From: an uncultured Eubacteriales bacterium
GTDB taxonomy: Bacteria > Bacillota > Clostridia > Peptostreptococcales > Anaerovoracaceae
Assembly: GCA_902763505.1 (NCBI GenBank)
Contig: CACWSO010000011.1
Location: 1-64,000 of the forward strand
Length of the DNA: 64,000 nucleotides
Direction of reading: 5' to 3'
In this document: positions 8,360 to 18,723 of the stretch, piece after piece
How the letters are laid out: every line of letters starts with the position of its first letter
Position numbering within the stretch: the stretch's first letter is position 1
Notes under the pieces: generated by a model
Seen by the model: the letters and a program-made list of their open reading frames with translations, nothing else
What the model was told of the DNA's origin: nothing
Databases searched by the model: none
Made by a program: the position numbers and the translations under genes

Positions 8360-9745
8360 ATGGACGGAGAAAACAGATACATCTGCATAGACCTGAAGTC
8401 ATTCTACGCCTCAGTAGAGTGTGTGGAGAGGGGGCTCGACCCGATGACGACCAATCTGGTGGTTGCTGATCCGGAACGCAGTGATAAGACCATCTGTCTT
8501 GCTGTTTCACCGTCTATGAAAAAGCTTGGTGTAAAGAACAGATGCAGGGTCTTTGAGATATCGGATGGCATTGATTACATCATGGCGCAGCCGAGAATGC
8601 AGAAGTATATCGATTATGCTGCGGAGATTTACGGTATCTATCTAAAGTGGTTTTCCAAGGATGATATTCATGTGTATTCCATCGATGAGGCATTCATCGA
8701 TGTGACGCACTATCTCCATGTTTACGGCTGTACGCCGAGAGAGCTGGCTGTCAAAATCATGAATGAGATCAGCAGTAAGATCGGTGTGCGGGCTACCTGT
8801 GGAATCGGGACCAATCTATATCTGACCAAGATTGCTCTGGACATTACAGCCAAGCATGCAGAAGACTTCATCGGTGAGCTGGACGAAGAGAAATACAGAG
8901 AAACACTGTGGAATCACAGGCCGCTTACCGACTTTTGGAGAATCGGAGAAGGAACGGCACGCAGGCTGGAGAAAATCGGTGTTCATACGATGGGCGAGCT
9001 GGCAGCAACGGCGGAGAGAGATGAAAATCTGCTCTATAAGATGTTCGGCGTCGACGCAGAGCTGCTCATCGATCACGCATGGGGCAGAGAACCGGTGACG
9101 ATGGCCGATATCAAGGCGTATAAGCCGAAAGACCACAGTCTGACAAGCGGTCAGGTGCTGATGCGAGATTACACCTTTGAAGAGGGAAGAACCATTGTCC
9201 GAGAGATGATGGATCTCATGTGCCTCGATCTGGTCAAAAAAGGAGTTACGGCCGAATCCGTCACGATATCAGTAGGATATGCGAAATCAACAGAGCCAGG
9301 TTCAGGAGCTGACGCGGGAGGAGGCAGATTCGGCAGATATGGGCACCGGGACGGAGGAACCGTCCGTTTCGAGGGCGGAAGCTGTGAAGAATCAGTTATG
9401 GTTCCGGAAGTCGTAGCACTGTACGATAGGGTGATGGACCACAGCCGCATGATCAGAAGAGTCAACATTTCCTGCAACAACATCCGTGAGGACAGAGGAA
9501 ACAGGCAGTTGAATCTGTTCGATATGATGAAAGACGAGACCAAAAGCAGGTCGCAGGAAGAAGTTCTGGAAAAAGACAAGAAACTACAGGAAGCCGAGCT
9601 GGCGATCAAGGACAAATTCGGTAAGAACGCCATACTCAAAGGGACCAACTTCAAGGCGGAAGCAACCACCCGAGAGAGAAACATGCAGATTGGCGGCCAC
9701 AAGAGTGGAGAATCAGGAGGGCATAAGAATGGACAGAAAAGATAG
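8360..9745 (+). CDS. Y-family DNA polymerase (UmuC/DinB-like), SOS-regulated
   Basis: A translesion polymerase with the palm-domain motifs ICIDLKSFYASVECV near residue 10 (first catalytic aspartate) and the catalytic acidic pair YSIDEAFIDVT near residue 110, then the helix-hairpin-helix region (DFWRIGEGTARRLEKIG). Its length of 461 and following yolD-like gene resemble the UvrX/UmuC-type polymerases of Bacillota rather than short DinB. The C-terminal 100 residues are charged and contain a low-complexity glycine stretch near 330. A LexA box in the promoter indicates DNA-damage induction. I use ATG 8360; upstream in-frame codons lie inside the promoter. It is followed by a yolD-like gene and uvrBA. 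Confidence 0.88.
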   Translation: MDGENRYICIDLKSFYASVECVERGLDPMTTNLVVADPERSDKTICLAVSPSMKKLGVKNRCRVFEISDGIDYIMAQPRMQKYIDYAAEIYGIYLKWFSKDDIHVYSIDEAFIDVTHYLHVYGCTPRELAVKIMNEISSKIGVRATCGIGTNLYLTKIALDITAKHAEDFIGELDEEKYRETLWNHRPLTDFWRIGEGTARRLEKIGVHTMGELAATAERDENLLYKMFGVDAELLIDHAWGREPVTMADIKAYKPKDHSLTSGQVLMRDYTFEEGRTIVREMMDLMCLDLVKKGVTAESVTISVGYAKSTEPGSGADAGGGRFGRYGHRDGGTVRFEGGSCEESVMVPEVVALYDRVMDHSRMIRRVNISCNNIREDRGNRQLNLFDMMKDETKSRSQEEVLEKDKKLQEAELAIKDKFGKNAILKGTNFKAEATTRERNMQIGGHKSGESGGHKNGQKR

Positions 9746-9899
9746 AGCCAAGCAGTTTATGCCTTTTGCGGCAGTCACAGGACTGGAAGAAGCCCTTCGT
9801 GAAAAAGAAAAAGAACTAGAGTCCGATTATGGTATAATCAATCAGAATGTGCGGTATGAACCGTTCCATGAAGACGAAAGCGGAGAAGGAGAGGACTAG
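9729..9899 (+). CDS. YolD-like small protein
   Basis: A 56-residue protein beginning [18 protein letters not shown], the hallmark of small proteins encoded next to Y-family polymerases in Bacillota (YolD-like). It overlaps the polymerase gene by 17 bp and has a good ribosome site (GGAGG) inside that gene, so the pair is probably translationally coupled. It may modulate the polymerase; the biochemical role is not known to me. TATAAT at 9833-9838 inside the gene could be an extra promoter for uvrB but lacks a clear -35 box. Confidence 0.75.
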   Translation: MDRKDRAKQFMPFAAVTGLEEALREKEKELESDYGIINQNVRYEPFHEDESGEGED

Positions 9900-9904
9900 C
9901 GGAT

Positions 9905-11890
9905 ATGCCTGATTTCAAGGTTTATTCAGATTTTGAACCAATGGGAGATCAGCCCCAGGCCATCGATACGATTGCCAGGGGAATTCTCGCGGGCAAAAAA
10001 TCACAGACCCTGATGGGTGTCACAGGAAGCGGCAAGACATTTACTATGGCGAAGATTATAGAGAAGGTCCAGAAGCCGACACTTGTCATATCCCATAACA
10101 AGACTCTGGCAGCACAGCTGCACGGTGAATTCAGGGAATTCTTCCCGGAAAACGCCGTTGAATACTTCGTATCCTACTATGACTACTATCAGCCGGAAGC
10201 TTATGTTGCTTCTACGGACACCTATATTGAGAAAGATTCCGATATCAATGCAGAGATAGAGAAACTGCGCCATTCAGCGACAGCAGCCCTCAGTGAGAGG
10301 CGGGATGTCATTATCGTGGCATCTGTTTCGTGCATTTACGGTCTCGGAAGCCCGATCGATTACGAAAACCAGGTTATATCCATCCGACCCGGCATGGAAA
10401 AGGACAGACAGGAACTTCTGCGCAAGCTCGTTGATATCCAGTACACCAGAAACGATATGGCTTTCGAACGGGGAACATTCAGAGTACGCGGCGATATCAT
10501 CGACATTTATCCAGCAGGGGCAGAAAACGCCGTTAGGATTGAGCTGTTTGGGGACGAAGTGGAGTCTATTAAAGAAATCAACCCTGTAACAGGAGAGATT
10601 CTGGGACTCAGACAGCATGTTGCAGTGTATCCGGCGTCCCATTATGTCACTAGCCCTGAGAAGATAGAGAGGGCGACCCAGACGATCAATGAGGAACTGC
10701 AGGAGAGGATTACCTGGTTCAAGGACAGAGGTAAACTCATCGAAGCGCAGCGTATTGAACAGAGAACGAGATACGATGTGGAAATGCTTAGGGAAATCGG
10801 CACATGCAAAGGCATCGAGAACTATTCCCGTCATCTCGTGGGCCTGCCTCCGGGGAGCAGACCGTATACGCTCATCGACTACATTCCGGATGATTTTCTG
10901 ATTATGATTGACGAATCACACGTGATGCTGCCACAGCTTAGAGCCATGTACAACGGAGACCGGTCCAGAAAGCAGTCTCTTGTTGATTTTGGTTTCCGTC
11001 TGCCATCTGCACTGGATAACAGACCGTTGAAATTCGAAGAATTCAACAGTCTGGTGGACCAGATCGTCTATGTGAGCGCAACACCGGCAGAATATGAGAG
11101 AGAACAGTCCGGCGGTATCAGCGCAGAGCAGATCATCCGGCCGACAGGGTTGTTGGATCCTGTTATCGAGACACATCCGACCGAAGGTCAAATAGACCAT
11201 CTGATTGGCGAAATCAATAAAGTCACAGAAAGAGGAGAACGTGTACTCGTCACGACCCTCACCAAGAAAATGGCGGAGAGTCTGACGGATTATCTGCGAG
11301 GAAATGGCGTCAAGGTCAGATATCTGCACTCAGACATCGATACCCTGGAGAGAATGGAAATCATCAGAGATCTGAGGATGGGTGTGTTTGATGTACTTGT
11401 CGGCATCAACCTGCTTCGTGAAGGCCTTGATATCCCTGAAGTTTCGCTGGTTGCCATACTGGATGCAGATAAAGAAGGCTTCCTGAGAACAGAAACATCA
11501 CTGATACAGACCATTGGAAGAGCAGCCAGAAATGTTGACAGTAAAGTCATTATGTATTGCGATGGAATCAGCAGCGCAATGGCCGCTGCCATCAAGGAAA
11601 CAGACAGAAGACGCAAAATTCAGGACAATTACAATAGGGAAAACGGCATCACACCGACCAGTGTTCAGAAAGGAATCCGCAAAGTCATTGAAGCTACCGT
11701 CAAAGCGGAAGATGCAGAAGGATATGATTCGTTCCTGGCTGGCCGCAAGCCGGATGAGCTCACGAAGAAAGAGCTTCGTGATTATGTGAATAAGCTTGAG
11801 AAGGAAATGAAACAGGCAGCAGCAGATCTTCAGTTCGAGAGAGCGGCAGAACTGCGAGACCTGGTATTTGAATACAGAGCCAGAATGTAA
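9905..11890 (+). CDS. uvrB: Excinuclease ABC subunit B
   Basis: UvrB, 661 residues, full length. It shows Walker A (GVTGSGKT, residue ~40), the beta-hairpin that inserts between DNA strands ([11 protein letters not shown]), the DEAD-like motif in [11 protein letters not shown] and the C-terminal UVR domain that binds UvrA/UvrC (final 35 residues, [12 protein letters not shown]). It verifies damage and loads UvrC in nucleotide excision repair. The gene starts 5 bp after the yolD-like gene, with ribosome site GGAGAG, and precedes uvrA by 34 bp, so the damage-response genes form one cluster. Confidence 0.97.
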   Translation: MPDFKVYSDFEPMGDQPQAIDTIARGILAGKKSQTLMGVTGSGKTFTMAKIIEKVQKPTLVISHNKTLAAQLHGEFREFFPENAVEYFVSYYDYYQPEAYVASTDTYIEKDSDINAEIEKLRHSATAALSERRDVIIVASVSCIYGLGSPIDYENQVISIRPGMEKDRQELLRKLVDIQYTRNDMAFERGTFRVRGDIIDIYPAGAENAVRIELFGDEVESIKEINPVTGEILGLRQHVAVYPASHYVTSPEKIERATQTINEELQERITWFKDRGKLIEAQRIEQRTRYDVEMLREIGTCKGIENYSRHLVGLPPGSRPYTLIDYIPDDFLIMIDESHVMLPQLRAMYNGDRSRKQSLVDFGFRLPSALDNRPLKFEEFNSLVDQIVYVSATPAEYEREQSGGISAEQIIRPTGLLDPVIETHPTEGQIDHLIGEINKVTERGERVLVTTLTKKMAESLTDYLRGNGVKVRYLHSDIDTLERMEIIRDLRMGVFDVLVGINLLREGLDIPEVSLVAILDADKEGFLRTETSLIQTIGRAARNVDSKVIMYCDGISSAMAAAIKETDRRRKIQDNYNRENGITPTSVQKGIRKVIEATVKAEDAEGYDSFLAGRKPDELTKKELRDYVNKLEKEMKQAAADLQFERAAELRDLVFEYRARM

Positions 11891-11924
11891 TATGGCGGAA
11901 TAAAGAGGGGCAAACAGATAAGAA

Positions 11925-14768
11925 ATGGCAGAAATGAATAAAGACATCATAATAAAAGGAGCCAGAGAGAACAATCTCAAGAGCATGGATGTGACGATTC
12001 CAAGGAATAAGATGGTCGTCTTCACGGGATTATCCGGAAGCGGCAAGTCATCTCTTGCTTTTGATACCATCTATGCGGAAGGACAGAGAAAATACATGGA
12101 ATCCCTGTCCTCATACGCCCGCCAGTTTCTCGGTCAGATGGAGAAACCAGATGTGGAGTCTATTGAAGGACTCAGCCCGGCTATCAGCATCGACCAGAAG
12201 TCCACAAACCACAATCCGAGGTCAACGGTTGGAACGGTTACGGAGATCTATGACTATCTCAGACTCATGTACGCCCGCATCGGCATCCCTCACTGCCCGA
12301 TTTGCGGCAGGGAAATCTCCAGCCAGTCTGTGGATCAGATTGTGGAGACACTGATGCTGGAGGAGGAAGGAACCAGACTCACGGTACTTGCGCCGGCAGT
12401 GCGTCAGCGCAAAGGCCGCCACGACAAGATCCTGGACCGTATCAGGAGAGAAGGTTTCACCAGGGTGCGCGTCGATGGGGAAATCATGCATGTGGATGAA
12501 GATGAAATCAGTCTGGATAAGAACTTCAAACACACCATTGAAATCGTCGTTGACAGAATCAAAGTGAGAGACGGCGTTCAGAGTCGTCTGTCAGAAGCCT
12601 GCGAACTGGCAATCACCCATGGGGAAGGGCTTGTGCAGGTAATCGTTGCAGCGCCCGATAAGGAACCGACAGAAAAGACCTTCAGCACCTCCCTAGCGTG
12701 TCCAGAGCATGGTGTCAGTATCGATGAGCTGGAGCCGAGGATGTTTTCCTTCAACAATCCACTCGGAGCATGTCCTGAGTGCAAGGGTCTGGGTTATCTG
12801 CAGAAGGTGGACCCGGATTTACTGATACCGGATCAGAGTCTCAGTATTATTGACAAGGCTCTGGTCAATGCTTTTGCGACGATGGAATATACGAGTTATT
12901 ATTGGCAGGTAATCAAAGCATTGGCGGACAAGTACAACGCGGATGTGACAAAGCCTTTCAATAAACTGCCTAAGAAGTTCAGAGAAGTGCTTCTCTATGG
13001 TACCGGAGATGAGAAGCTTACCTATGACTACACGAACAGAAGCGGATTTGTGCAGCACAGGAGCCATACCTTCGAAGGAATCATCCCGAATCTGGAACGG
13101 AGGTATCAGGAGACCAGTTCCGATTGGATCAAAGGCAAAATCGAGCAGTACATGGATATTGCGGAATGCCCGGTCTGCCATGGAAGAAAGCTCAGGGAAG
13201 AGCTTCATGCAGTGACAGTCGGAGGCAAGAACATCATGGAATTCTGCGACCTTTCCGTTGTAGAAGAGCTGGAATTTCTGGACAATCTGGAACTGAGTCC
13301 TGCTCATGAGAAAATCTCAGCGGAAATCATCAAGGAAATCCGCGGAAGACTGCAGTTCCTCGCTGATGTAGGACTGGACTATCTGACGTTGAGCCGTTCT
13401 GCCATGACACTATCAGGCGGTGAATCCCAGAGAATCAGATTGGCGACGCAGATCGGTTCCGGTCTCGTCGGTGTTTCCTATATATTGGACGAACCAAGCA
13501 TCGGACTGCATCAAAAGGACAACCAGAAGCTTTTGAAGTCTTTGCGTGAACTGACGGATATCGGAAACACCCTGATTGTGGTGGAACACGACGAAGATAC
13601 GATGTATGCAGCGGATCAGATCGTGGATATCGGGCCGGGCGCCGGTTTGAACGGCGGCGAGCTGGTTGCGCAGGGTACTGTGGAAGATATCAAGGCCTGC
13701 GAACGGTCTATCACAGGGCAGTTCCTCAGCGGAAAGCGCAGCATCAAGATTCCTTCCGAGCGCCGCAAAGGCAATGGGAAATACATTACCGTCAAAGGCG
13801 CAGCTCAGAACAATCTGAAGAACATCGATGTGAAGTTCCCATTGGGCAAATTCATCTGTGTGACGGGGGTTTCAGGCTCAGGAAAGAGTAGCCTTGTTGG
13901 CGAAATTCTCTACAAAGCCGTCGCTGCAGAAATGAACGGATCCAGACAGAAAGCCGGCCTTCATAAGAGCATCACGGGAATTCGTAATATCGACAAGATC
14001 ATCAATATCGACCAGAAACCAATCGGTAAGACGCCGCGGTCCAATCCGGCGACGTATACCGGGGTGTTCACGAACATCAGAGATCTCTTCGCGCAGCTCC
14101 CGGAGGCCAAGCTCAGAGGCTATGGCAAAGGAAGATTCAGTTTCAACGTCAAAGGCGGTCGGTGCGAGGCATGCAATGGCGACGGAATCATCAAAATAGA
14201 GATGCTGTTTTTGCCGGATGTCTACGTACCGTGTGAAGTTTGCAAAGGCAGACGCTACAACAGAGAGACGCTGGAGGTCAAATACAAAGGCAAGAGCATC
14301 TATGACGTTCTGGACATGAATGTCAGCGAAGCGCTGGAGTTCTTTAAGAATCATCCTTCAATCAAGCGGCATCTGCAGACCTTAGAAGACGTGGGTTTGG
14401 GATACATTAAACTCGGTCAGCCGAGCACCCAGTTATCGGGCGGCGAAGCACAGAGAATCAAACTTGCGTCAGAACTCTCCAAAAAGAGCACGGGAAAGAC
14501 GCTGTACATACTTGACGAACCGACTACAGGACTGCATTTCGCAGATGTAGAGAAACTGCTGGACATTCTGGCGCGTCTGACGGATCAGGGCAATACGGTC
14601 GTCGTCATAGAACATAATCTGGACGTCATCAAATGCGCAGATCATATCATCGATCTGGGACCTGACGGAGGATACCGCGGAGGGCAGATTGTTGCTCAGG
14701 GAACGCCGGAAGAGGTGGCGGAAACAGAAGGGTCCTATACTGGACAGTTCCTGCGCAAATTGTTATAA
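11925..14768 (+). CDS. uvrA: Excinuclease ABC subunit A
   Basis: UvrA, 947 residues, the normal length. It contains two ABC ATPase modules: Walker [10 protein letters not shown] near residue 37 and GVSGSGKSS near 650, with ABC signatures LSGGESQR and LSGGEAQR. Zinc-binding cysteine clusters are visible (CPICGRE near 125, CPECKG near 285, CEACNGDG with CEVCKG near 750). It recognises distorted DNA and delivers UvrB. The stop codon TAA is part of the -10 box of the next gene's promoter. Confidence 0.97.
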   Translation: MAEMNKDIIIKGARENNLKSMDVTIPRNKMVVFTGLSGSGKSSLAFDTIYAEGQRKYMESLSSYARQFLGQMEKPDVESIEGLSPAISIDQKSTNHNPRSTVGTVTEIYDYLRLMYARIGIPHCPICGREISSQSVDQIVETLMLEEEGTRLTVLAPAVRQRKGRHDKILDRIRREGFTRVRVDGEIMHVDEDEISLDKNFKHTIEIVVDRIKVRDGVQSRLSEACELAITHGEGLVQVIVAAPDKEPTEKTFSTSLACPEHGVSIDELEPRMFSFNNPLGACPECKGLGYLQKVDPDLLIPDQSLSIIDKALVNAFATMEYTSYYWQVIKALADKYNADVTKPFNKLPKKFREVLLYGTGDEKLTYDYTNRSGFVQHRSHTFEGIIPNLERRYQETSSDWIKGKIEQYMDIAECPVCHGRKLREELHAVTVGGKNIMEFCDLSVVEELEFLDNLELSPAHEKISAEIIKEIRGRLQFLADVGLDYLTLSRSAMTLSGGESQRIRLATQIGSGLVGVSYILDEPSIGLHQKDNQKLLKSLRELTDIGNTLIVVEHDEDTMYAADQIVDIGPGAGLNGGELVAQGTVEDIKACERSITGQFLSGKRSIKIPSERRKGNGKYITVKGAAQNNLKNIDVKFPLGKFICVTGVSGSGKSSLVGEILYKAVAAEMNGSRQKAGLHKSITGIRNIDKIINIDQKPIGKTPRSNPATYTGVFTNIRDLFAQLPEAKLRGYGKGRFSFNVKGGRCEACNGDGIIKIEMLFLPDVYVPCEVCKGRRYNRETLEVKYKGKSIYDVLDMNVSEALEFFKNHPSIKRHLQTLEDVGLGYIKLGQPSTQLSGGEAQRIKLASELSKKSTGKTLYILDEPTTGLHFADVEKLLDILARLTDQGNTVVVIEHNLDVIKCADHIIDLGPDGGYRGGQIVAQGTPEEVAETEGSYTGQFLRKLL

Positions 14769-14769
14769 T
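14741..14769 (+). promoter_or_regulatory. Promoter of pncB overlapping the uvrA stop
   Basis: TGGACA (14741-14746), a 17-bp spacer and TATAAT (14764-14769). The uvrA stop codon lies within the -10 box. It gives pncB a promoter independent of the repair cluster. Confidence 0.75.
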
Positions 14770-14846
14770 ATAAGGCAGTCTGGCCGATGCAGTAGCAGGC
14801 AATTACGCTGAACTAAAATGTGCAGAACGGCCGAGAGGAGAAAAAA

Positions 14847-16274
14847 ATGATAGAAAAAATCAATCTGACGATGCTGACGGACTTTTATGAAATAACAATG
14901 GCAAATGGTTATTTCGAAGCTGACATGCAGGATGACATCGCGTACTTCGATATGTTCTTCAGAAAGATTCCTGATGACGGCGGCTATGCTATCATGGCTG
15001 GTCTGGAGCAGGTCATTGAGTACATGGACAATCTGGAGTTTACCGATAAGGATATCGAATATCTGAGAGGAAAGGGCATCTTCAGTGAGAAATTCCTGGA
15101 ATATCTGAAGGATTTCAAATTCACCTGTGATGTATGGGCAGTTCCGGAAGGAACTCCGATATTCCCATATGAACCGCTGATCACGGTAAGGGGACCTGTC
15201 ATGCAGGCACAGTTTGTGGAAACAATGATCCTGCTGCTTGTCAACCACCAGAGTCTGATCGCCACAAAGGCCAGCAGAATCGTCAGAGCAGCCAAAGGCA
15301 GACCTATTATGGAGTTTGGAACGAGAAGGTCCCACAGCACAACGGCTGCAATTTACGGCGCAAGAGCATCCTTTATCGGAGGCTGCGCTGGAACAGCATG
15401 TACGATTGCGGACGAAGAATTCGGCACACCGGCATTGGGAACCATGGCCCACAGCTGGGTTCAGATGTTCGACAACGAGTATGAAGCATTCAAGACATAT
15501 ACGCAGATTTATCCTACGAACGCGACACTTCTGGTCGACACATACAATGTCCTGAAGTCAGGTGTTCCAGCTGCGATCAAAGTGTTCAAAGAACTGGATC
15601 CGCCGAACAAGGGAATCAGAATCGACAGCGGTGACATCTCATTCCTGACCAAGAAGGCGCGTAAAATGCTGGATGAAGCAGGATTTGAAGATTGTAAGAT
15701 CGTCATCTCCAACTCACTGGATGAATACATCATCAGAGACGTTCTTGAAGAGGGTGCGTGCATTGATTCCTTCGGCGTCGGCGAGAGACTGATCACTTCC
15801 AAGTCAGAGCCAGTATTCGGCGGCGTATATAAACTGGCTGCACTTGAAACAGATGGGAAAATGATTCCTAAGATCAAAATCAGCGAGAATGTTGAGAAGA
15901 TCACAAATCCTGGTTTCAAGACGATCTGGAGACTCTTTGATAAGGATACCAACAGAATGCTCGGTGATCTCATCGCCCTTGATGAGGAAGAACCACCAAC
16001 AGGCGAATCTATTGAAATCTTTGATCCGAACGCAATCTGGAAGAAGAAGACAATCACCAACTTCTACGCTAAGAACCTGCGTGAGCGCATCTTTGAGGGC
16101 GGCAAGAAAGTATATGAGAGCCCTGACATCAAAGAAATCAAGAAGTACTGCGCAGAGCAGATGGATCTCATGTGGGACGAGATGAAGCGTTTTGAGAATC
16201 CACAGACCTATTATGTTGACCTGTCAGACAAGCTTTGGAATCTGAAGAACGATATGATCAACGCAGCGAAGTAA
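14847..16274 (+). CDS. pncB: Nicotinate phosphoribosyltransferase
   Basis: A 475-residue NAPRTase-family enzyme. Diagnostic regions are LTMLTDFYEITMANGYF at the N-terminus, the phosphoribosyl-binding stretch around FGTRRSHSTTAA, and GTMAHSWVQMF with the catalytic-region histidine. It makes nicotinate mononucleotide from nicotinate and PRPP in NAD salvage, with ATP stimulation. The start at 14847 is supported by GAGGAG 7 bp upstream. It is monocistronic: its own promoter overlaps the uvrA end and a bidirectional terminator follows. Confidence 0.92.
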   Translation: MIEKINLTMLTDFYEITMANGYFEADMQDDIAYFDMFFRKIPDDGGYAIMAGLEQVIEYMDNLEFTDKDIEYLRGKGIFSEKFLEYLKDFKFTCDVWAVPEGTPIFPYEPLITVRGPVMQAQFVETMILLLVNHQSLIATKASRIVRAAKGRPIMEFGTRRSHSTTAAIYGARASFIGGCAGTACTIADEEFGTPALGTMAHSWVQMFDNEYEAFKTYTQIYPTNATLLVDTYNVLKSGVPAAIKVFKELDPPNKGIRIDSGDISFLTKKARKMLDEAGFEDCKIVISNSLDEYIIRDVLEEGACIDSFGVGERLITSKSEPVFGGVYKLAALETDGKMIPKIKISENVEKITNPGFKTIWRLFDKDTNRMLGDLIALDEEEPPTGESIEIFDPNAIWKKKTITNFYAKNLRERIFEGGKKVYESPDIKEIKKYCAEQMDLMWDEMKRFENPQTYYVDLSDKLWNLKNDMINAAK

Positions 16275-16300
16275 CGAATCGCGAACGGAATTGCTGAAAA

Positions 16301-16326
16301 AAACCCGGAGGCAACCTCCGGGTTTT
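16301..16326. terminator. Shared bidirectional terminator between pncB and fba
   Basis: AAACCCGGAGG (16301-16311) pairs with CCTCCGGGTTT (16315-16325) around a 3-base loop. A-rich on the left and T-rich on the right, it serves both convergent genes. Confidence 0.9.
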
Positions 16327-16339
16327 ACTATTCTCTTGA

Positions 16340-17308
16340 TTATGCTTTGCCGGCAGAACCGAGTACGTTCTGGATTTTGTGGGCCACCATATCTTTGACT
16401 GCCTGACGGGCAGGTTTCAGATACTGACGCGGATCGAAGTGATCAGGATGTTCGGCCATGTACTTACGAATCGTAGCTGTCATTGCGAGTCTGATATCTG
16501 AATCGATGTTGATTTTGCAAACGGCCAGTTCAGCGGCATGGCGAAGTTCTGCTTCAGGAATGCCGATTGCATCAGGCATGTTGCCTCCGTACTGGTTTAC
16601 GATTTTTACAAATTCCTGTGGAACGGATGAGGAACCGTGAAGTACGATAGGGAAGCCCGGGATTCTCTTGATGCATTCTTCGAGAACATCAAAACGAAGT
16701 GGAGGCGGTACCAGAATACCTTCCTCATTGCGGGTGCACTGTGAAGCCTTGAACTTATATGCACCGTGTGATGTTCCGATTGCAATTGCCAGAGAGTCGC
16801 AGCCTGTTCTTGTGACGAACTCTTCGACCTCATCAGGGTGTGTATAGCTCTCGCTGCCTGCCTCGACGCTTACTTCATCTTCGACGCCTGCCAGAGTACC
16901 AAGTTCAGCCTCCACGACAACGCCATGGTCGTGTGCGTACTCGACAACCTGCTTGGTAATCCGGACATTATCTTCAAAAGGCATTGAGGAACAGTCGATC
17001 ATGACGGAAGTGAAACCTCCGTCTATGCAGGATTTGCATACTTCAAAACTGTCACCGTGGTCCAGATGGAGTGCCATAGGGATGTCAGGGTTTTCCTTTA
17101 CTGCCGCCTCAACCAGCTTCACAAGATAAGTGTGGTTCGCATAGCTGCGGGCGCCCTTTGAAACCTGCAGGATAACCGGACTGTTGAGCTCACCGGCTGC
17201 TTCTGTGATGCCCTGTACAATTTCCATGTTGTTCACATTGAATGCACCAACGGCATATCCACCGTCATAAGCTCTTTTGAACATTTCAGTAGTCGTAACT
17301 AATGCCAT
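16340..17308 (-). CDS. fba: Class II fructose-bisphosphate aldolase
   Basis: A 322-residue class II (zinc-dependent) aldolase. It shows the zinc-binding and catalytic motif ALHLDHGDSFE near residue 80, VVEAELGTLAG near 130, the HGAYKF histidine near 180 and HGSSSVP near 210. It cleaves fructose 1,6-bisphosphate into dihydroxyacetone phosphate and glyceraldehyde 3-phosphate, or condenses a related ketose/aldehyde pair. The start at 17308 has a textbook ribosome site (AAGGAGG). It lies 19 bp downstream of a small membrane-protein gene on the same strand and probably shares its promoter. Confidence 0.93.
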   Translation of the reverse strand: MALVTTTEMFKRAYDGGYAVGAFNVNNMEIVQGITEAAGELNSPVILQVSKGARSYANHTYLVKLVEAAVKENPDIPMALHLDHGDSFEVCKSCIDGGFTSVMIDCSSMPFEDNVRITKQVVEYAHDHGVVVEAELGTLAGVEDEVSVEAGSESYTHPDEVEEFVTRTGCDSLAIAIGTSHGAYKFKASQCTRNEEGILVPPPLRFDVLEECIKRIPGFPIVLHGSSSVPQEFVKIVNQYGGNMPDAIGIPEAELRHAAELAVCKINIDSDIRLAMTATIRKYMAEHPDHFDPRQYLKPARQAVKDMVAHKIQNVLGSAGKA

Positions 17309-17327
17309 TTTAAGCCTCCTTGTTCTA

Positions 17328-17597
17328 TTATTCATTTGATCCGGAATCGCCGGCCGCTTCTGTTGCCGTTGTCGCTTCCGTAGATTCAGTTGCTTGTGTC
17401 GAATCAGTTGCTTCGGTTGCTTCTGCAGCCTCGGATTCTTCTATCTGCTGCTCCGCCTGTGCCTTGGCCTGCTGCTCTGCAAGCTTGGCAGGGTAGTCTA
17501 TAATGACACCGATGCGGTTGTAGATAAGAAAACCAGCAGCGATCAGGATGATCAGAACGATTATAATATCATTCTTTCTGTAAAAAAAGTCTCTCAT
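17328..17597 (-). CDS. Small single-pass membrane protein with threonine/alanine-rich tail
   Basis: An 89-residue protein: a basic N-terminus, one membrane helix (residues ~9-28, IIIVLIILIAAGFLIYN), a short glutamine/alanine helix and a low-complexity tail built from TEAT/TEST-like repeats. I do not recognise the family. It is the first gene of a two-gene operon with fba. The repeat tail looks like an extracytoplasmic linker. The start at ATG 17597 is chosen because a GGAGG lies upstream (spacing somewhat long) and the promoter is just beyond. Confidence 0.6.
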   Translation of the reverse strand: MRDFFYRKNDIIIVLIILIAAGFLIYNRIGVIIDYPAKLAEQQAKAQAEQQIEESEAAEATEATDSTQATESTEATTATEAAGDSGSNE

Positions 17598-17622
17598 TGT
17601 GGTCGTAATTTCCTCCACATAA

Positions 17623-17651
17623 ACAATACCACAAAATATAGTGTTATTCAA
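17623..17651 (-). promoter_or_regulatory. Sigma-A promoter of the small membrane protein/fba operon
   Basis: Minus strand: TTGAAT (17651-17646), a 17-bp spacer, TATTGT (17628-17623). Confidence 0.65.
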
Positions 17652-17665
17652 CTTGTAATGGCTTC

Positions 17666-17695
17666 TTGTAAAGGATTGCGGTTTTATTGTATAAT
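17666..17695 (+). promoter_or_regulatory. Sigma-A promoter for the RluA-type gene
   Basis: TTGTAA (17666-17671), an 18-bp spacer, TATAAT (17690-17695). It is divergent from the fba operon promoter, whose -35 box lies only ~15 bp away. Confidence 0.65.
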
Positions 17696-17725
17696 GATGC
17701 GGCAGGAGGGGTAGGTAAACGGATA

Positions 17726-18706
17726 ATGGTCAACGTCGAAATAGGATCTAATGACGCAGGACAGAGGCTGGACAGGTTTCTCCGAAAATATCTGAAGAAA
17801 GCGCCGCTGTCAGCTGTGTACAAGATAATACGCAAAGACCTTAAAGTAAATGGCAAACGGGCTAAGGAGGACACTGTCCTTGAAGAGGGCGACGTGCTCA
17901 CTTTTTATGTTGCGGAAGACAGACTCAAGGAACTGACCAGAGAACCTGCGAAACACAGGGCGAAACGTCAATTTGCCATTGCCTATGAGGATGAGAATAT
18001 CCTGATTGTTAATAAACCAAAAGGTCTTCTGACGCATGGAGATGCAAATGAGAAGAAGAACACATTGATGAATCAGGTCTGCGGTTATCTGCAGGACAAG
18101 GGCGAATTTGACCCGTCCGGGGAAAAGACATTTACGCCTTCGCCTGTGAACCGCTTGGACAGGAACACCACAGGGCTCGTTATCTTTGGTAAGAATGCGG
18201 AAGCCTTGCGGCAGCTCACAAAACTGATCAGACTGAGAGATTATGTCGCAAAGTATTATATGACCATCGCAGCAGGAACTCTTACGGAAGATCTGTTCAT
18301 TGATGACAGACTGACGAAGGATGCAGTCAAGAACAAAGTCCATATATCTGATGCAGGTCAGAACGCCGTATCTATCGTGCGTCCCATCGCACATAGTACC
18401 GATGGGAAGTTTTCCCTTGTGGAAGTGGAACTTGTCACAGGACGGACTCATCAGATCAGGGCGCATATGGCGGGGAGAGGGTTCCCACTGGCAGGGGATT
18501 CCAAGTACGGGACGTCCGCTACAGGCCGCCGGGCGAATGATATTGTAAAGAAATACGGAGTGACGACGCAGCTGCTCCATGCATACCGGCTGAGTTTCGG
18601 AGATATTCCGGAAGAATACACGGAGCTTGCAGGTATCAGAAATCTTGAAATCAAAGCAGATATTCCGAAGGACTTCCAAGGAGTCTGGGATAAACTGAAA
18701 GGATAA
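17726..18706 (+). CDS. RluA-family ribosomal large subunit pseudouridine synthase
   Basis: 326 residues. An S4 RNA-binding domain (residues ~1-65, QRLDRFLRKYLKKAPLS and GKRAKEDTVLEEGDVLTFYV) precedes the pseudouridine synthase domain, whose catalytic aspartate lies in VNRLDRNTTGLVIFGK near residue 150. It closes with the TGRTHQIRAH motif. S4 plus RluA architecture is that of RluC/RluD, so it likely isomerises uridines in 23S rRNA. I place the start at 17726 after AGGAGGGG. Signal peptidase I follows 17 bp later. Confidence 0.9.
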   Translation: MVNVEIGSNDAGQRLDRFLRKYLKKAPLSAVYKIIRKDLKVNGKRAKEDTVLEEGDVLTFYVAEDRLKELTREPAKHRAKRQFAIAYEDENILIVNKPKGLLTHGDANEKKNTLMNQVCGYLQDKGEFDPSGEKTFTPSPVNRLDRNTTGLVIFGKNAEALRQLTKLIRLRDYVAKYYMTIAAGTLTEDLFIDDRLTKDAVKNKVHISDAGQNAVSIVRPIAHSTDGKFSLVEVELVTGRTHQIRAHMAGRGFPLAGDSKYGTSATGRRANDIVKKYGVTTQLLHAYRLSFGDIPEEYTELAGIRNLEIKADIPKDFQGVWDKLKG

Positions 18707-18723
18707 GCAAAAGCAACAAGCAA

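Noticed and set aside
9858-9868. Possible second LexA box (GAACCGTTC) upstream of uvrB
   Set aside because: The half-sites are separated by one base instead of four, so it does not fit the LexA core.
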